A stretch of 64,000 bases of DNA. It comes from Actinomadura oligospora ATCC 43269. Lineage in GTDB: Bacteria > Actinomycetota > Actinomycetes > Streptosporangiales > Streptosporangiaceae. Shown here piece by piece: positions 25,768 to 34,857 of the stretch (within the stretch, counting starts at the first letter, position 1; every line of letters starts with the position of its first letter). The DNA lies in NCBI RefSeq assembly GCF_000518265.1, contig NZ_JADG01000011.1, positions 248,001-312,000 on the forward strand. The letters are read 5' to 3'. The notes beneath the pieces are model-generated. The model saw only the letters and a program-made list of their open reading frames with translations. It did not search any database and was not told the origin of the DNA. The translations under genes were made by a program, and so were the position numbers.

Positions 25768-26988
25768 ATGAACGGTAAGTGCAGGGTGTGCGGGGGCGCG
25801 GTCAGGGAGTTCATCGACCTGGGACGGCAGCCGTCGGCGAACGCCTTCCTCCTCCCCTCCGAGGTGGACGGGGAGTTCTTCTTCCGGCTCGCCGCGGGCG
25901 CCTGCGAGCGGTGCTCGATGGTGCAGCTGCTGGAGGAGGTGCCGCAGACCGTCCGCTACCACGAGGGGTACCGGTACCGGGCCTCCGGATCGGCGGGACA
26001 CCGCAGGCACTTCGAGGGGAACGCCCGCCGGTTCCTGCGGGACGAGCTCACCGGCCCCGACGCGTTCATCGTCGAGATCGGCTGCAACGACGGCGTCATG
26101 CTCTCGACCGTGGCGGACGCGGGCGTGCGGCACCTCGGCGTCGAGCCGTCGGCGAACGTGGCGGAGGAGGCCAGGGCCAAGGGCGTCAGCGTCCGCGAGG
26201 ACTTCTTCGACGAGACGACGGCGGCGGAGATCCGCGCCGAGCACGGTCCCGCCCGGGTCGTGTTCGGCGCGAACACGATCTGCCACATCGCCCACATCGA
26301 CTCGGTCCTGCGGGGCGTGGACGGGCTGCTCGGGCCCGGCGGGGTGTTCGTGTTCGAGGAGCCCTACCTCGGCACGGTCCTGGAACAGGGCGCGTTCGAC
26401 CAGATCTACGACGAGCACGTCTTCTACTTCAGCGTGACCTCGGTGCGGGAGATGGCCCGCAGGTTCGGCCTCGACCTGGTCGACGCCGAGCGCATCCCGC
26501 TGCACGGCGGCGAGATCCGCTACACGCTCGCGCGGATCGGGGAACGCCCGGTCCGTCCGGCCGTGGGCCGCCTGATCGAGGAGGAGCGGGCCCGGGGACT
26601 GTCCTCGCCGGAGGCGCTGCGGCGCTTCGGGGACAACGTCCGGCGCGTCCGGGACGACCTGACGACGTTGCTGCGGAAGCTGCGGGACGACGGCAAGCGG
26701 GTGGTCGGGTACGGCGCGCCCGGCAAGGCCACCACCGTCACCAACCTGTGCGGGATCGACACCGACCTGGTGCCGTTCGTGTGCGACTCCACGCCGGACA
26801 AGCAGGGCAGGCTGGTGCCCGGTTCGCACCTGCCGGTCCGTCCGCCCGAGGACTTCGCGCGGCCCTACCCCGACTACGCGCTGCTGTTCGCCTGGAACCA
26901 CGCCGAGGAGATCATGGCGAAGGAGGAGGACTTCCGGCGTGCGGGCGGGAAGTGGATCCGCTACGTCCCGACGGTCACCGTCACCTGA
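25768..26988 (+). CDS. NDP-sugar C-methyltransferase (TylCIII/NovU type)
   Basis: A 406-residue protein with the family's three parts: an N-terminal zinc site (CRVCGG and CERCSMVQ), a SAM domain (VEIGCNDGVMLS, about residues 96-107) and a C-terminal domain with YGAPGKATTVTNLCGI. These enzymes C-methylate keto-sugar nucleotides next to the ketone. In this cluster the natural substrate is a 4-keto pentose, giving the 3-C-methyl branch of a madurosamine-like sugar. The ATG has GAGAGGAG upstream. It ends at a strong hairpin shared with the cysteine desulfurase. It could methylate a different sugar, but no hexose 4,6-dehydratase is present. Confidence 0.9.
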   Translation: MNGKCRVCGGAVREFIDLGRQPSANAFLLPSEVDGEFFFRLAAGACERCSMVQLLEEVPQTVRYHEGYRYRASGSAGHRRHFEGNARRFLRDELTGPDAFIVEIGCNDGVMLSTVADAGVRHLGVEPSANVAEEARAKGVSVREDFFDETTAAEIRAEHGPARVVFGANTICHIAHIDSVLRGVDGLLGPGGVFVFEEPYLGTVLEQGAFDQIYDEHVFYFSVTSVREMARRFGLDLVDAERIPLHGGEIRYTLARIGERPVRPAVGRLIEEERARGLSSPEALRRFGDNVRRVRDDLTTLLRKLRDDGKRVVGYGAPGKATTVTNLCGIDTDLVPFVCDSTPDKQGRLVPGSHLPVRPPEDFARPYPDYALLFAWNHAEEIMAKEEDFRRAGGKWIRYVPTVTVT

Positions 26989-27010
26989 CGGACGGCCTCG
27001 CCCGGACGAC

Positions 27011-27057
27011 GACTCGCGGCGGGCGCCCCGTAAGAGGAGGGGCGCCCGCCGCGAGTC
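27011..27057. terminator. bidirectional hairpin terminator
   Basis: A perfect 19-base stem (27011-27029 with 27039-27057) and 9-base loop lie between the convergent C-methyltransferase and cysteine desulfurase genes. Confidence 0.8.
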
Positions 27058-27132
27058 CGTGTCGTCGGGGTCTTTGTCGGGGTCGTCGTCGGGTCGTCGT
27101 GGCCGGTCGGCCGTCGCGACTCCGCGCCGGGG

Positions 27133-28416
27133 TCAGCCGAGCACGTGGCGGACCTTCCGCACCGCGGCCACCAGCGCGTCGATCTCCTCGGCGGTCGTGT
27201 AGAGGTGGAACGAGGCGCGGATCATCGACGGGACGCCGTACCGGGTGCAGACGGGCGTGGCGCAGTGCCGTCCCACCCGGACCTGCACGCCCTCGGCGTC
27301 CAGCACCTTGCCCGCGTCGTCGTGGCCGATCCCGTCGAGCGCGAAGGAGACCAGCCCGCCCCGGCTTTCGGCGCCGGCCGGTCCGAACAGGCGCAGGCCC
27401 GGGATCTCCGACAGTCCGGCGAGGGCCCGCTCGGTCAGGTCCCGCCCGTGGTCGCGGACGGCGTCCATCCCGGCCGCGCTCAGGTAGTCCGCCGCGGTCC
27501 CGAGGCCCACGGCCTGCACGATCGGCGGGGTTCCGGCCTCGAACCGGGCGGGCGGCGGGGCGTAGGTCGCCCCGGTCATCGACACCGCGTCGATCATCGA
27601 GCCGCCGCCGAGGAAGGGCGGCATGGCCCGCAGCAGCTCGCGGCGGCCCCACAGCACCCCGATCCCCGTCGGCCCGCACATCTTGTGCCCGGTGAACGCG
27701 GCGAGGTCCACGCCCAGGGCGGCCAGGTCGACCGGCATGTGCGGGACGGACTGGGACGCGTCCAGCATCACCAGCGCGCCCACCTCGCGGGCGCGGCGGA
27801 CGATCGGCTCGACCGGGTTCACCGTGCCGAGGATGTTCGACACGTGCACGAAGGACACCAGCTTCGTGCGTTCGTTGAGGAGCCGGTCCAGGTCCGACAG
27901 GTCGAGCCGGCCGTCCTCGGTGAGCGGGATCCAGCGCAGCGTGGCGCCCGTCCGCCGGGTGAGCAGCTGCCACGGGACGAGGTTGGAGTGGTGCTCCATC
28001 TCCGTGACCAGGACCTCGTCGCCCGGGCCCAGCCGCAGGCGCGGGTCGTCGAACCCGTCGGCGCCGCTCGTCCCGAAGGCGTGCGCGACCAGGTTGATCG
28101 CCTCGGTGGAGTTCTTCGCGAACACCACCTCCCCGGACGGGCCGCCGCCGGCGAAGGCGGCCACCCGGGAGCGGGCCTCCTCGTAGGCCGCGGTCGCCTC
28201 GAGGCCGAGCGTGTTGACCGACCGGCCCACGTTGGAGGTGTGCCGCCGGTGGTGCCTCCCCATCGCCGCCACCACCTGGTCGGGCGTGTGGGAGGTGTTC
28301 GCCGAGTCGAGGTAGACCAGCGTGCGTCCGTTGACCCGCCGCCGCAGGTTCGGGAAGTCGGCCCGCAGCCGCTCCACGTCGTAACCGCGTCCGGCGGCCG
28401 GTGCTGCTTGTGCCAC
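27133..28416 (-). CDS. SufS-type cysteine desulfurase
   Basis: A 427-residue class V PLP enzyme. Lys245 in FTGHKMCGP is the PLP lysine. Cys385 in RVGRHCATPV is in the place of the SufS persulfide cysteine. GTG 28416 starts with GAGGAC just upstream. Cysteine desulfurases take sulfur from cysteine as a persulfide for Fe-S clusters, thio-cofactors or thio-natural products. No SufB/C/D/U partner is near, and it is alone between two terminators inside a biosynthetic cluster, so dedicated use is possible. A selenocysteine-lyase-like or C-S-lyase-like member is the alternative. Maduropeptin itself has no sulfur that I recall, which makes the gene surprising. Confidence 0.85.
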   Translation of the reverse strand: MAQAAPAAGRGYDVERLRADFPNLRRRVNGRTLVYLDSANTSHTPDQVVAAMGRHHRRHTSNVGRSVNTLGLEATAAYEEARSRVAAFAGGGPSGEVVFAKNSTEAINLVAHAFGTSGADGFDDPRLRLGPGDEVLVTEMEHHSNLVPWQLLTRRTGATLRWIPLTEDGRLDLSDLDRLLNERTKLVSFVHVSNILGTVNPVEPIVRRAREVGALVMLDASQSVPHMPVDLAALGVDLAAFTGHKMCGPTGIGVLWGRRELLRAMPPFLGGGSMIDAVSMTGATYAPPPARFEAGTPPIVQAVGLGTAADYLSAAGMDAVRDHGRDLTERALAGLSEIPGLRLFGPAGAESRGGLVSFALDGIGHDDAGKVLDAEGVQVRVGRHCATPVCTRYGVPSMIRASFHLYTTAEEIDALVAAVRKVRHVLG

Positions 28417-28492
28417 GGAGTCCTCGCAAGGGGATGAGGGCGAACGGAGAAGGGGACGGCGGAGGGACGGGGCGCGCGGGAGGGCCCGGGAT

Positions 28493-28537
28493 GCGGAGGA
28501 CCGGCCGCCGCTGGGATTTCGACGGCCGGTCCTCCGC
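28493..28537. terminator. hairpin terminator downstream of the SgcJ-like gene
   Basis: A perfect 15-base stem (28493-28507 with 28523-28537) and 15-base loop. A second GTCCCCACC/GGTGGGGAC hairpin lies at 28552-28571. Together they separate the SgcJ-like gene from the cysteine desulfurase on the minus strand. Confidence 0.7.
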
Positions 28538-28594
28538 GTGGCCGGGCACCAGTCCCCACCGGGGTGGGGACGGGCGGGGCCCCGGCGCCTCGCG

Positions 28595-28987
28595 TCAGTC
28601 CCCGAGGGGGGTGTTCTGGTAGGCGGTGATGAGCCACTGGCCGTCCTTCTCGACCAGCAGCCAGGTGGCCCGGATCGCCTCGTCCGCCGACGGCTCCTTC
28701 GCGCCCGCGGCGACCACGCCGCCCGTGGTGATGAGGACGACCGCGGTGTCGGACAGCGGCTTGATCATCTGCGGGGTGCCGGTGACGGTCGTCCCCTTGT
28801 AGGTGTCCTGGTACAGCTCGGCCATGTGGGCCCGGATCTCCTCGCGGCCCTTGAGGAACACGCCGCCGGGCAGGATCAGGGTCCCGTCCTCGGTGAAGAC
28901 CTTGGCGAAGCTCTCGGCGTCGTTCTTGGCCCACGCGGCGACGATGCGGTTGGGCACCTGCTGCACTTTCATCAGGTCGATCGACAT
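28595..28987 (-). CDS. SgcJ-like NTF2/SnoaL-fold protein
   Basis: A 130-residue protein in the SgcJ/EcaC family of small NTF2-like proteins (VAAWAKNDAESFAKVFTEDG, FLKGREEIRAH, TWLLVEKDGQWLI). I chose ATG 28987, which has GGAAGG 8 bases upstream. SgcJ-type genes are conserved in nine-membered enediyne clusters, where they are needed for core formation or processing by an unclear reaction. The fold gives an open cone-shaped pocket often used by isomerases and cyclases. It is next to the second halogenase (107 bases away), on the same strand. Confidence 0.85.
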   Translation of the reverse strand: MSIDLMKVQQVPNRIVAAWAKNDAESFAKVFTEDGTLILPGGVFLKGREEIRAHMAELYQDTYKGTTVTGTPQMIKPLSDTAVVLITTGGVVAAGAKEPSADEAIRATWLLVEKDGQWLITAYQNTPLGD

Positions 28988-29093
28988 GGATGATCTGCCT
29001 TCCGTGCGGTGGTTCGGAGCGGTGTGCTCGTGCGCGCGGGGTCCCGCGCGCACGGTCGGGTCGGGTCGGTCACGGACGGACGGTCGCGGACGG

Positions 29094-30401
29094 TCAGACC
29101 CCTTCGGCCGCGTTGAGCTCGGCGTAGAAGGGGCACTTCAGGACGTGGTCGAAGGGCGCGAAGGTGTCCCAGCGGGACTCCTTGCGCATCAGCTCGTTGA
29201 TCTCGCTCCGGCTCCAGAAGTCGCCGCTGAGCAGGCGCACCACCCACGGGTTGTCGTACCAGCGCAGCTCCTCGCGGTCCATGCCGACCGACTCCAGGTA
29301 CGGCCGGATGTTGTAGCCGTGCTCGTAGTAGGCGTGGATGACGCGCGAGTACGTGTCGTACCCGGTCTTGAGGAAGTCGCTGTACGCCTTCTGCAGCTCC
29401 TCGGTCCGGGCGGGGTCGGAGAGGATGCCGTCGACGGCCTCGGCCGCGTGCACCCCGGTGGTCGTCGCGAGCAGGACGCCGCCGGAGAAGATCGGGTCGA
29501 AGAAGCAGGCCGCGTCGCCGACCAGGGACCAGCCGGGGCCGGTCACCGTGTCGGCGTAGTAGCAGTAGTCGGTCTCGACGTGCACCTCACCCGGCTGCGT
29601 GCCCTCGATCCGGGTGACGATCCGCGGCACGCGCCGGATGTGCTCGTCGAGGAGTTTGGCGGGATCCCCCTCGAGCAGCACCTCCCGCCGCATCACCGAG
29701 CCGACGCTGATGACGTCCTTGCGGATGGGGATGGCCCAGATCCAGCCGTCCTTGTGGCGGCCGATCTGGATGTCGCCCTCGTGACCCGGGTTCCTGCCCT
29801 CGTCCAGGTTCGCGAAGTGCTGGAACACCGCGACCATGCGCAGCCGGTCCACGTGGTTGCGGAGCCCGAAGGTCTTGGCGATCTTGCTGGCCCGTCCGCC
29901 CGCGTCCACCACGTGCCTCGCGCGGACGGTGTGCGACGCCCCCGCGTGCTCGTAGCGGACGCCCACGACGCGTCCCTCCTCCTGGAGGATGTCGTGGACG
30001 GTCGCCTCCTCGATCACGGTCGCCCCGGCGGCCTGGGCGAAGTCGGCGAGCATCTTGTCGAACCGCGCGCGTTCCACCTGGAACGCCGAGGGATGTCGTC
30101 CGGGGCCCTGCAGGTCGAAGGGCACCCGGCCGAACCTGCCCGAGGGGCCGCTGAACTCGGCACCGTACTTGGGCACGAAGCCCTGAGCACGCACGGTGTC
30201 GAGCAGGCCGATCCTCTCGAACAGGGCCATCGTCGGGGGGAGCAGAGATTCGCCGATGTGGAAGCGAGGCAGCGGCCTGCTCTCCAGCACCAGCACGGAT
30301 CGGCCGAGCTGGGCGAGCCGGCTGGCGGTGGCGGCTCCTCCCGGTCCTGCGCCGATGACCACCACGTCAACGCTGGCCGGCAGGCCCTGGCGGTCGGACA
30401 T
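29094..30401 (-). CDS. second FAD-dependent halogenase-like enzyme
   Basis: A 435-residue flavoprotein. It has GAGPGGAA (FAD), LPRFHIGESLLPPT, a tunnel motif WIWAIP and GDAACFFDPIFSGG, plus a Lys in FVPKYGAEF, so it meets the visible criteria of flavin halogenases. ATG 30401 with GGAGGAAG close by is the start; the 40 residues before it in the open frame have no signal. It differs clearly from the halogenase at 13957 and sits with the SgcJ-like gene near UnbV/UnbU rather than in the beta-tyrosine operon. It may halogenate the core or a precursor, or be a hydroxylase of the same fold. The known product has one chlorine. Confidence 0.82.
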   Translation of the reverse strand: MSDRQGLPASVDVVVIGAGPGGAATASRLAQLGRSVLVLESRPLPRFHIGESLLPPTMALFERIGLLDTVRAQGFVPKYGAEFSGPSGRFGRVPFDLQGPGRHPSAFQVERARFDKMLADFAQAAGATVIEEATVHDILQEEGRVVGVRYEHAGASHTVRARHVVDAGGRASKIAKTFGLRNHVDRLRMVAVFQHFANLDEGRNPGHEGDIQIGRHKDGWIWAIPIRKDVISVGSVMRREVLLEGDPAKLLDEHIRRVPRIVTRIEGTQPGEVHVETDYCYYADTVTGPGWSLVGDAACFFDPIFSGGVLLATTTGVHAAEAVDGILSDPARTEELQKAYSDFLKTGYDTYSRVIHAYYEHGYNIRPYLESVGMDREELRWYDNPWVVRLLSGDFWSRSEINELMRKESRWDTFAPFDHVLKCPFYAELNAAEGV

Positions 30402-30628
30402 TCTTCCTCCACTGATTCCCGCGGCGGTTCTCAATGTGTCCCGCCCGACCTCAGTATTTGATCGGGACGACCATTCCCCCATCTTCGGAAATGCGCTTGA
30501 CGGCGGTGCCCGACGCGGCATTCAGGAGGATGTGCGGGCGCGTTCGGCGTCCTACCCTGCGGCTGGACTGTCGCATCATCCGACTGCCGTCCCCTCCGGC
30601 GGCAGGAGCCGACGGAAAGGGTGACCAC

Positions 30629-31474
30629 GTGCCTGGGCACACACCTGCGAACGGAATCCTGGGCGTCCCCGGCGCCCACCTCTACTACGAGGTCCGCGGC
30701 AGCGGACCGGCGCTGCTCGTCATCGCCACGGGCAACGGCGACGCCGACCCGTTCGGCTTCATGGCCGACCTCCTCGCCGACCGCTACACCGTCATCACCT
30801 ACGACCGGCGCGGCTTCTCCCGCAGCCCGCAGCACGAGGCGGTGCCGGACGAGCGGCGGGTCGACACCGACGTGGCGGACGCCGTGGCCCTCCTCGACCA
30901 CCTCACGGTCGGTCCCGCGCACGTGCTGGGCACCTGCTCGGGAGGCGTCACGGCGCTCGCGCTGCTCGCCGCGTCGCCCGAGCGGATCCGCACGCTCGTC
31001 ACCCACGAGCCGCCGCTGACCTCCCTGCTTCCCGACGCGGACGAGTGGGCCGCCTTCTACGACCGGCTGTACGACGTCTACCGCACCGAGGGCGTCGACC
31101 CCGCGAAGGAGATCTTCAAGGACACGATGGGCCTCGGCGAGACACGGCCGCCGAAGGGCGCCGAGCTGCCGCCCGAGCGGCTCGCCGCGATGCTGGAGCG
31201 GCTCAGGGTGAACCAGGTGTTCTGGTTCGAGCACGAGCTGCGCGTGTTCACCAACCACGAGCTGGACGTGGACGCGCTGAAGGCCGCCGCCGACCGGCTC
31301 GTCCTCGCGGGCGGGACCGCGTCCCGCGACGACGTGAACTACCGGCCCAACCTCGCCCTCGCCGAACGGCTCGGCCTGGAGGTCGTCGACTTCCCCGGCG
31401 GCCACCTGGGCTACGTGACCCACCCCCACGAGTTCGCCGAGACGCTGGACCGCGTGCTGCGCCCGAACTCCTGA
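30629..31474 (+). CDS. alpha/beta hydrolase
   Basis: A 281-residue hydrolase from GTG 30629, preceded by GGAAAGG at 8 bases; the open frame starts earlier but has no signal. The nucleophile elbow is GTCSGG (Ser in LGTCSGGVTALAL), with an HxG-type strand LVIATGNGDADP and a late catalytic His in FPGGHLGYVTHP. The family includes esterases, epoxide hydrolases and haloperoxidase-like proteins; epoxide hydrolases usually have an Asp nucleophile, which is absent here. A Cys directly before the Ser is unusual. Its role in this cluster is unknown. It is divergent from the halogenase and followed by UnbV. Confidence 0.8.
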   Translation: MPGHTPANGILGVPGAHLYYEVRGSGPALLVIATGNGDADPFGFMADLLADRYTVITYDRRGFSRSPQHEAVPDERRVDTDVADAVALLDHLTVGPAHVLGTCSGGVTALALLAASPERIRTLVTHEPPLTSLLPDADEWAAFYDRLYDVYRTEGVDPAKEIFKDTMGLGETRPPKGAELPPERLAAMLERLRVNQVFWFEHELRVFTNHELDVDALKAAADRLVLAGGTASRDDVNYRPNLALAERLGLEVVDFPGGHLGYVTHPHEFAETLDRVLRPNS

Positions 31475-31692
31475 TCGCGCGGGAAAGGGGCGCCCCGCCG
31501 CCCCTCCGCACAATCGGAGTAGTCCGAGGCATAACACCTGTCTAGTTTCAACAATGATTGCCGAACAACTGCGGACATGCCGGCGGACGACGTTTCGAAA
31601 CGCGGGTCCGGCATGGCGGAACGACGGTTTTCACCGGTCGGGTTCCGGCCGTCAGATACGGGTTCCACCCAGCTCACAGGGAAGCGGAGATC

Positions 31693-33672
31693 ATGCCATC
31701 CTCCACCAGTTGGCAGAGAAGATCGATCCCGGGAGTCGCGGCGCTCGCGCTGATCCTGGTGATGTTCTTCGTCGCCAGAATCCCGGAGGCCTCGGGGACG
31801 CAACTCGCCGACCGCTACCGGTTCACCGAGATGCCGATCGCCATGCCGCCGGGCTACCAGCCCACGCAGACCGTGCGGAAGGTCAATCCGAAGTACCACC
31901 ACATCCGCTCGTGGATCTCCTCGGTCGGCGCGGGGATCGCGCTCAACGACCTGACCGGCAAGGGCCGGGACGACGGGCTGTGCATCGTCGACCCGCGGTC
32001 CGACCAGGTCGTGGTCACCTACGCGCCGACCGCCCCGGCGTCCGACAGGTTCACGCCGTTCACGCTGAACGCGGCGCCGCTGCCCATGGACGCGCAGATG
32101 GCGCCGATGGGCTGCGTGCCGGGCGACCTCAACAGTGACGGGCGCATGGACCTGCTCGTCTACTACTGGGGTCGCACGCCGGTCGCGTTCCTCGCCAAGC
32201 CCACGGCGACGGCGCTCTCGGCCTCCGCCTACCAGCCGGTCGAGGTCGTCCCGCAGACGGCCAACGACGGCCGCTACCACGGGCCGCGCTGGAACACCAA
32301 CGCCGTGAACATCGCGGACCTGCGCGGCACCGGGCACCCGGACATCCTGCTCGCGAACTACTTCCCGGACTCCGACGTCCTGGACCCGAACGGGCAGCCG
32401 AACGTGGTCATGAACTCCTCGATGTCCGACGCCAGGAACGCCGGCGGGACGCACGCGCTGCGGTGGGTCGGGGCGTCCTCGGGGGCGCAGCCGACCGTCC
32501 GGTACACCGAGGACGGCGCCGCGGTGCCGTTCCACTCCGGCAGCGGCTGGACGCTGGCCATGTCCAGCGCCGACCTCACCGGCGACGGCAAGCCGGAGGC
32601 CTACGTCGCCAACGACTTCGGCAAGGACCACCTGTTCTACAACCGGTCCACGGCCGACCGGATCCGCTTCACCGAGGCGACCGGTGAGCGCCACTCCACC
32701 ACGCCCAAGTCGTTCGTCCTCGGCCACGACTCCTTCAAGGGCATGGGCGTGGACTTCACCGACCTGGAGAACAAGGGCCGGTTCGACATCCTGGTCAGCA
32801 ACATCACCGTCGCGTGGGGCCTGGAGGAGAGCAACTTCGCCTTCATGAACAAGGCGAAGAACACCGCCGACATGGCCAAACAGATGGACGACGGCAAGGC
32901 GCCGTTCGAGCAGGAGGCCCACCAGCTCGGCATCGCCTTCCGCGGCTGGGGCTGGGACGTCAAGACCGGCGACTTCCTGAACAGCGGCCGCCAGGACATC
33001 GTCCAGGCCGAGGGGTTCGTCAAGGGGAAGATCAACCGCTGGCCGTGGCTGCAGGAGATGGCCATGACCAACGACATGATCTACACCAACCCCGCCATGT
33101 GGCCGCACATGCAGCCGGGTGACGACATCGACGGCAGCCAGCCGATCGCGTTCTACGGCCGGAAGAAGAACGGCGACCGCTACGCGAACCTCAGCAAGGA
33201 GCTCGGCCTGGACGAGCCGGTCCCCTCGCGCGGCATCGCCATCGGCGACACGCGCGGCACCGGCACCCTGGACTTCGCCATCGCCCGGCAGTGGGGCGCC
33301 CCCAACTTCTACGCCAACAACTCGCCCGGCCTCGGCAAGCACCTGAGCCTGCGGCTCTACCGTCCGGCGGACGGCGGCGGCAAGCCCGGCACCGGCCTCG
33401 CCGGTCCCGGCGTCCCGGCCTACGGCGCGACCGTGCAGATCCGCCTGCCGGACGGCCACACCCAGATCCAGCAGCTGGACGGGGGCGGTGGCCACAGCGG
33501 CAAGCGCGGCTTCGGGCTCCACTTCGGCCTCGGCTCCTACAGCGGCCCCGTGGCCGCCACCGTCCAGTGGTCCGACACGCAGGGCCAGCTCCACAAGCAG
33601 GACCTCCAGCTCACGCCGGGGGACCACGACCTCATCCTGACCAGCACCGCAACGGAGGCGGCGGGCCAATGA
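31693..33672 (+). CDS. unbV: UnbV-type enediyne core cassette protein (ASPIC/UnbV domain)
   Basis: A 659-residue protein. An N-terminal hydrophobic helix (residues about 14-31) suggests an export signal or anchor. FG-GAP-like repeats with calcium-type DLTGDGKPEAYVAN and DLENKGRFDILVSN loops form a propeller. The C-terminal domain (from about 590) matches ASPIC/UnbV: PAYGATVQIRLPDG and GFGLHFGLGSYSG. ATG 31693 with GCGGAG upstream is the start. UnbV is one of three unknown-function proteins conserved beside enediyne PKS genes and needed for normal core production. The UnbU gene starts inside its stop codon (ATGA). Confidence 0.9.
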   Translation: MPSSTSWQRRSIPGVAALALILVMFFVARIPEASGTQLADRYRFTEMPIAMPPGYQPTQTVRKVNPKYHHIRSWISSVGAGIALNDLTGKGRDDGLCIVDPRSDQVVVTYAPTAPASDRFTPFTLNAAPLPMDAQMAPMGCVPGDLNSDGRMDLLVYYWGRTPVAFLAKPTATALSASAYQPVEVVPQTANDGRYHGPRWNTNAVNIADLRGTGHPDILLANYFPDSDVLDPNGQPNVVMNSSMSDARNAGGTHALRWVGASSGAQPTVRYTEDGAAVPFHSGSGWTLAMSSADLTGDGKPEAYVANDFGKDHLFYNRSTADRIRFTEATGERHSTTPKSFVLGHDSFKGMGVDFTDLENKGRFDILVSNITVAWGLEESNFAFMNKAKNTADMAKQMDDGKAPFEQEAHQLGIAFRGWGWDVKTGDFLNSGRQDIVQAEGFVKGKINRWPWLQEMAMTNDMIYTNPAMWPHMQPGDDIDGSQPIAFYGRKKNGDRYANLSKELGLDEPVPSRGIAIGDTRGTGTLDFAIARQWGAPNFYANNSPGLGKHLSLRLYRPADGGGKPGTGLAGPGVPAYGATVQIRLPDGHTQIQQLDGGGGHSGKRGFGLHFGLGSYSGPVAATVQWSDTQGQLHKQDLQLTPGDHDLILTSTATEAAGQ

Positions 33673-34643
33673 CCACAGTCGTCGAGCAAGTCAACGCGCC
33701 GGTCCCGGCGGACCCCGCGAAACCCGCCAAGAAGGCGCCGGACGTCCGTTACCTGGCGCTGCGCAACTTCGCGATCTCCCTGTCGGTCTTCAACATCCTC
33801 GGGTACACCGTGCTCGGGTTCGAGCAGCCCTGGCTGTGGCCGTTCCTGGCCCTCGCCACCGGCTACACGACGGAGATCGTCTTCGAGATCGTCAGCGCCT
33901 GGGCGCACCGCACCACGCCGCGCTTCCGCGGGCGGGGACCGCGCGGGTTCATGGAGTTCATGCTCCCGTCGCACATCACCGCGCTGGCCGTCAACATGCT
34001 GCTCTACGCGAACAACCAATGGTGGCCCATCATGTTCGGGGTCATCGTGGCCGTCTCGCAGAAGCACTTTCTCAAGGCGCCGGTCAACGGCCGCTGGCGG
34101 CACTTCATGAACCCCTCGAACTTCGGCATCACGGTGACCCTGCTCGTGTTCGGGACCTGGGTCAGCATCGCGCCGCCCTACCAGTTCACCGAATACGCCA
34201 ACAGCTTCTTCCGCATCACCGTGCCGATGCTCATCCTCATGGCGGGAACCGTCATCAACGCCGTCCTGACCAAGCGGGTCCTGCTCATCATGGGCTGGGT
34301 CGGCGGTTTCGCGATCCAGGCCCTCATCCGGCACTGGATCTGGGACGTGGCGCTTTTCACCGCCTTCGGCGCGATGAGCGGAGTGGCGTTCGTGCTCTAC
34401 ACGAACTACATGGTGACCGACCCCGGGACCACGCCGTCCAAGGGCCGCGCCCAGTTCATGTTCGGCAGCTCGATCGCCCTGGTCTACGCCCTGCTGATGG
34501 TCGGGAACGTGGTCTACACGCTGTTCTACGCGACCACCATCGTGTGCGGGATCCGCGGCCTCGGCTGGTGGGTCGCGCACCTGATGCGCAACCGCAGGGC
34601 CGCCGCCGAGACCAGTGCCCAAGCCGCCCCGTCCGGGGCCTGA
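33669..34643 (+). CDS. unbU: UnbU-type enediyne core cassette membrane protein
   Basis: A 324-residue polytopic membrane protein with about eight hydrophobic segments and a 25-residue cytoplasmic start. HFMNPSNFGITVTLL and HIWDVALF-like segments resemble the RnfD/NqrB quinone-reductase fold reported for the UnbU family. The family is found almost only in enediyne clusters, where it probably has an electron-transfer or flavin-linked membrane role. It overlaps UnbV by 4 bases. The enediyne PKS and thioesterase genes that usually follow are not here; a small membrane peptide and the apoprotein gene come next instead. Confidence 0.88.
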   Translation: MTTVVEQVNAPVPADPAKPAKKAPDVRYLALRNFAISLSVFNILGYTVLGFEQPWLWPFLALATGYTTEIVFEIVSAWAHRTTPRFRGRGPRGFMEFMLPSHITALAVNMLLYANNQWWPIMFGVIVAVSQKHFLKAPVNGRWRHFMNPSNFGITVTLLVFGTWVSIAPPYQFTEYANSFFRITVPMLILMAGTVINAVLTKRVLLIMGWVGGFAIQALIRHWIWDVALFTAFGAMSGVAFVLYTNYMVTDPGTTPSKGRAQFMFGSSIALVYALLMVGNVVYTLFYATTIVCGIRGLGWWVAHLMRNRRAAAETSAQAAPSGA

Positions 34644-34701
34644 AAAACCATTCACAAAGAGCGGCCCGACGCGGTCGTTCGCCAAGGAAAGGAAACCGGA
34701 C

Positions 34702-34827
34702 ATGGCTTCTGACGCTGAAGCGGTCGGCCCCAAGAGGACCAGGCGGCGGCGCCGCGCCGTTCTGACGCTGCTCGCCCTGGGCGCGCTCATGATGGCGTTC
34801 CGGGCAGTGCGCCAGCAGGCCGGCTGA
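34702..34827 (+). CDS. 41-residue membrane peptide
   Basis: ATG 34702 has GGAAAGGAAA upstream and ends with TGA at 34825. The peptide has an Arg-rich stretch (KRTRRRRR, residues 11-18), then one hydrophobic helix (AVLTLLALGALMMAF) and a short basic end. It would sit in the membrane with its positive N-terminus inside. It lies in the same transcription unit as UnbV/UnbU and ends at a good hairpin, so it is probably translated. I do not recognise a family. It could be a subunit stabilising UnbU, or a small protein for the apoprotein pathway. Confidence 0.62.
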   Translation: MASDAEAVGPKRTRRRRRAVLTLLALGALMMAFRAVRQQAG

Positions 34828-34857
34828 CAGGCGGCCGATACGCGCGCGGGCACACAC

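Noticed and set aside
22903..26901. 1332-residue minus-strand frame over aminotransferase, dehydrogenase and C-methyltransferase
   Set aside because: Product of GC-rich third-position bias; three real genes on the plus strand explain the region.
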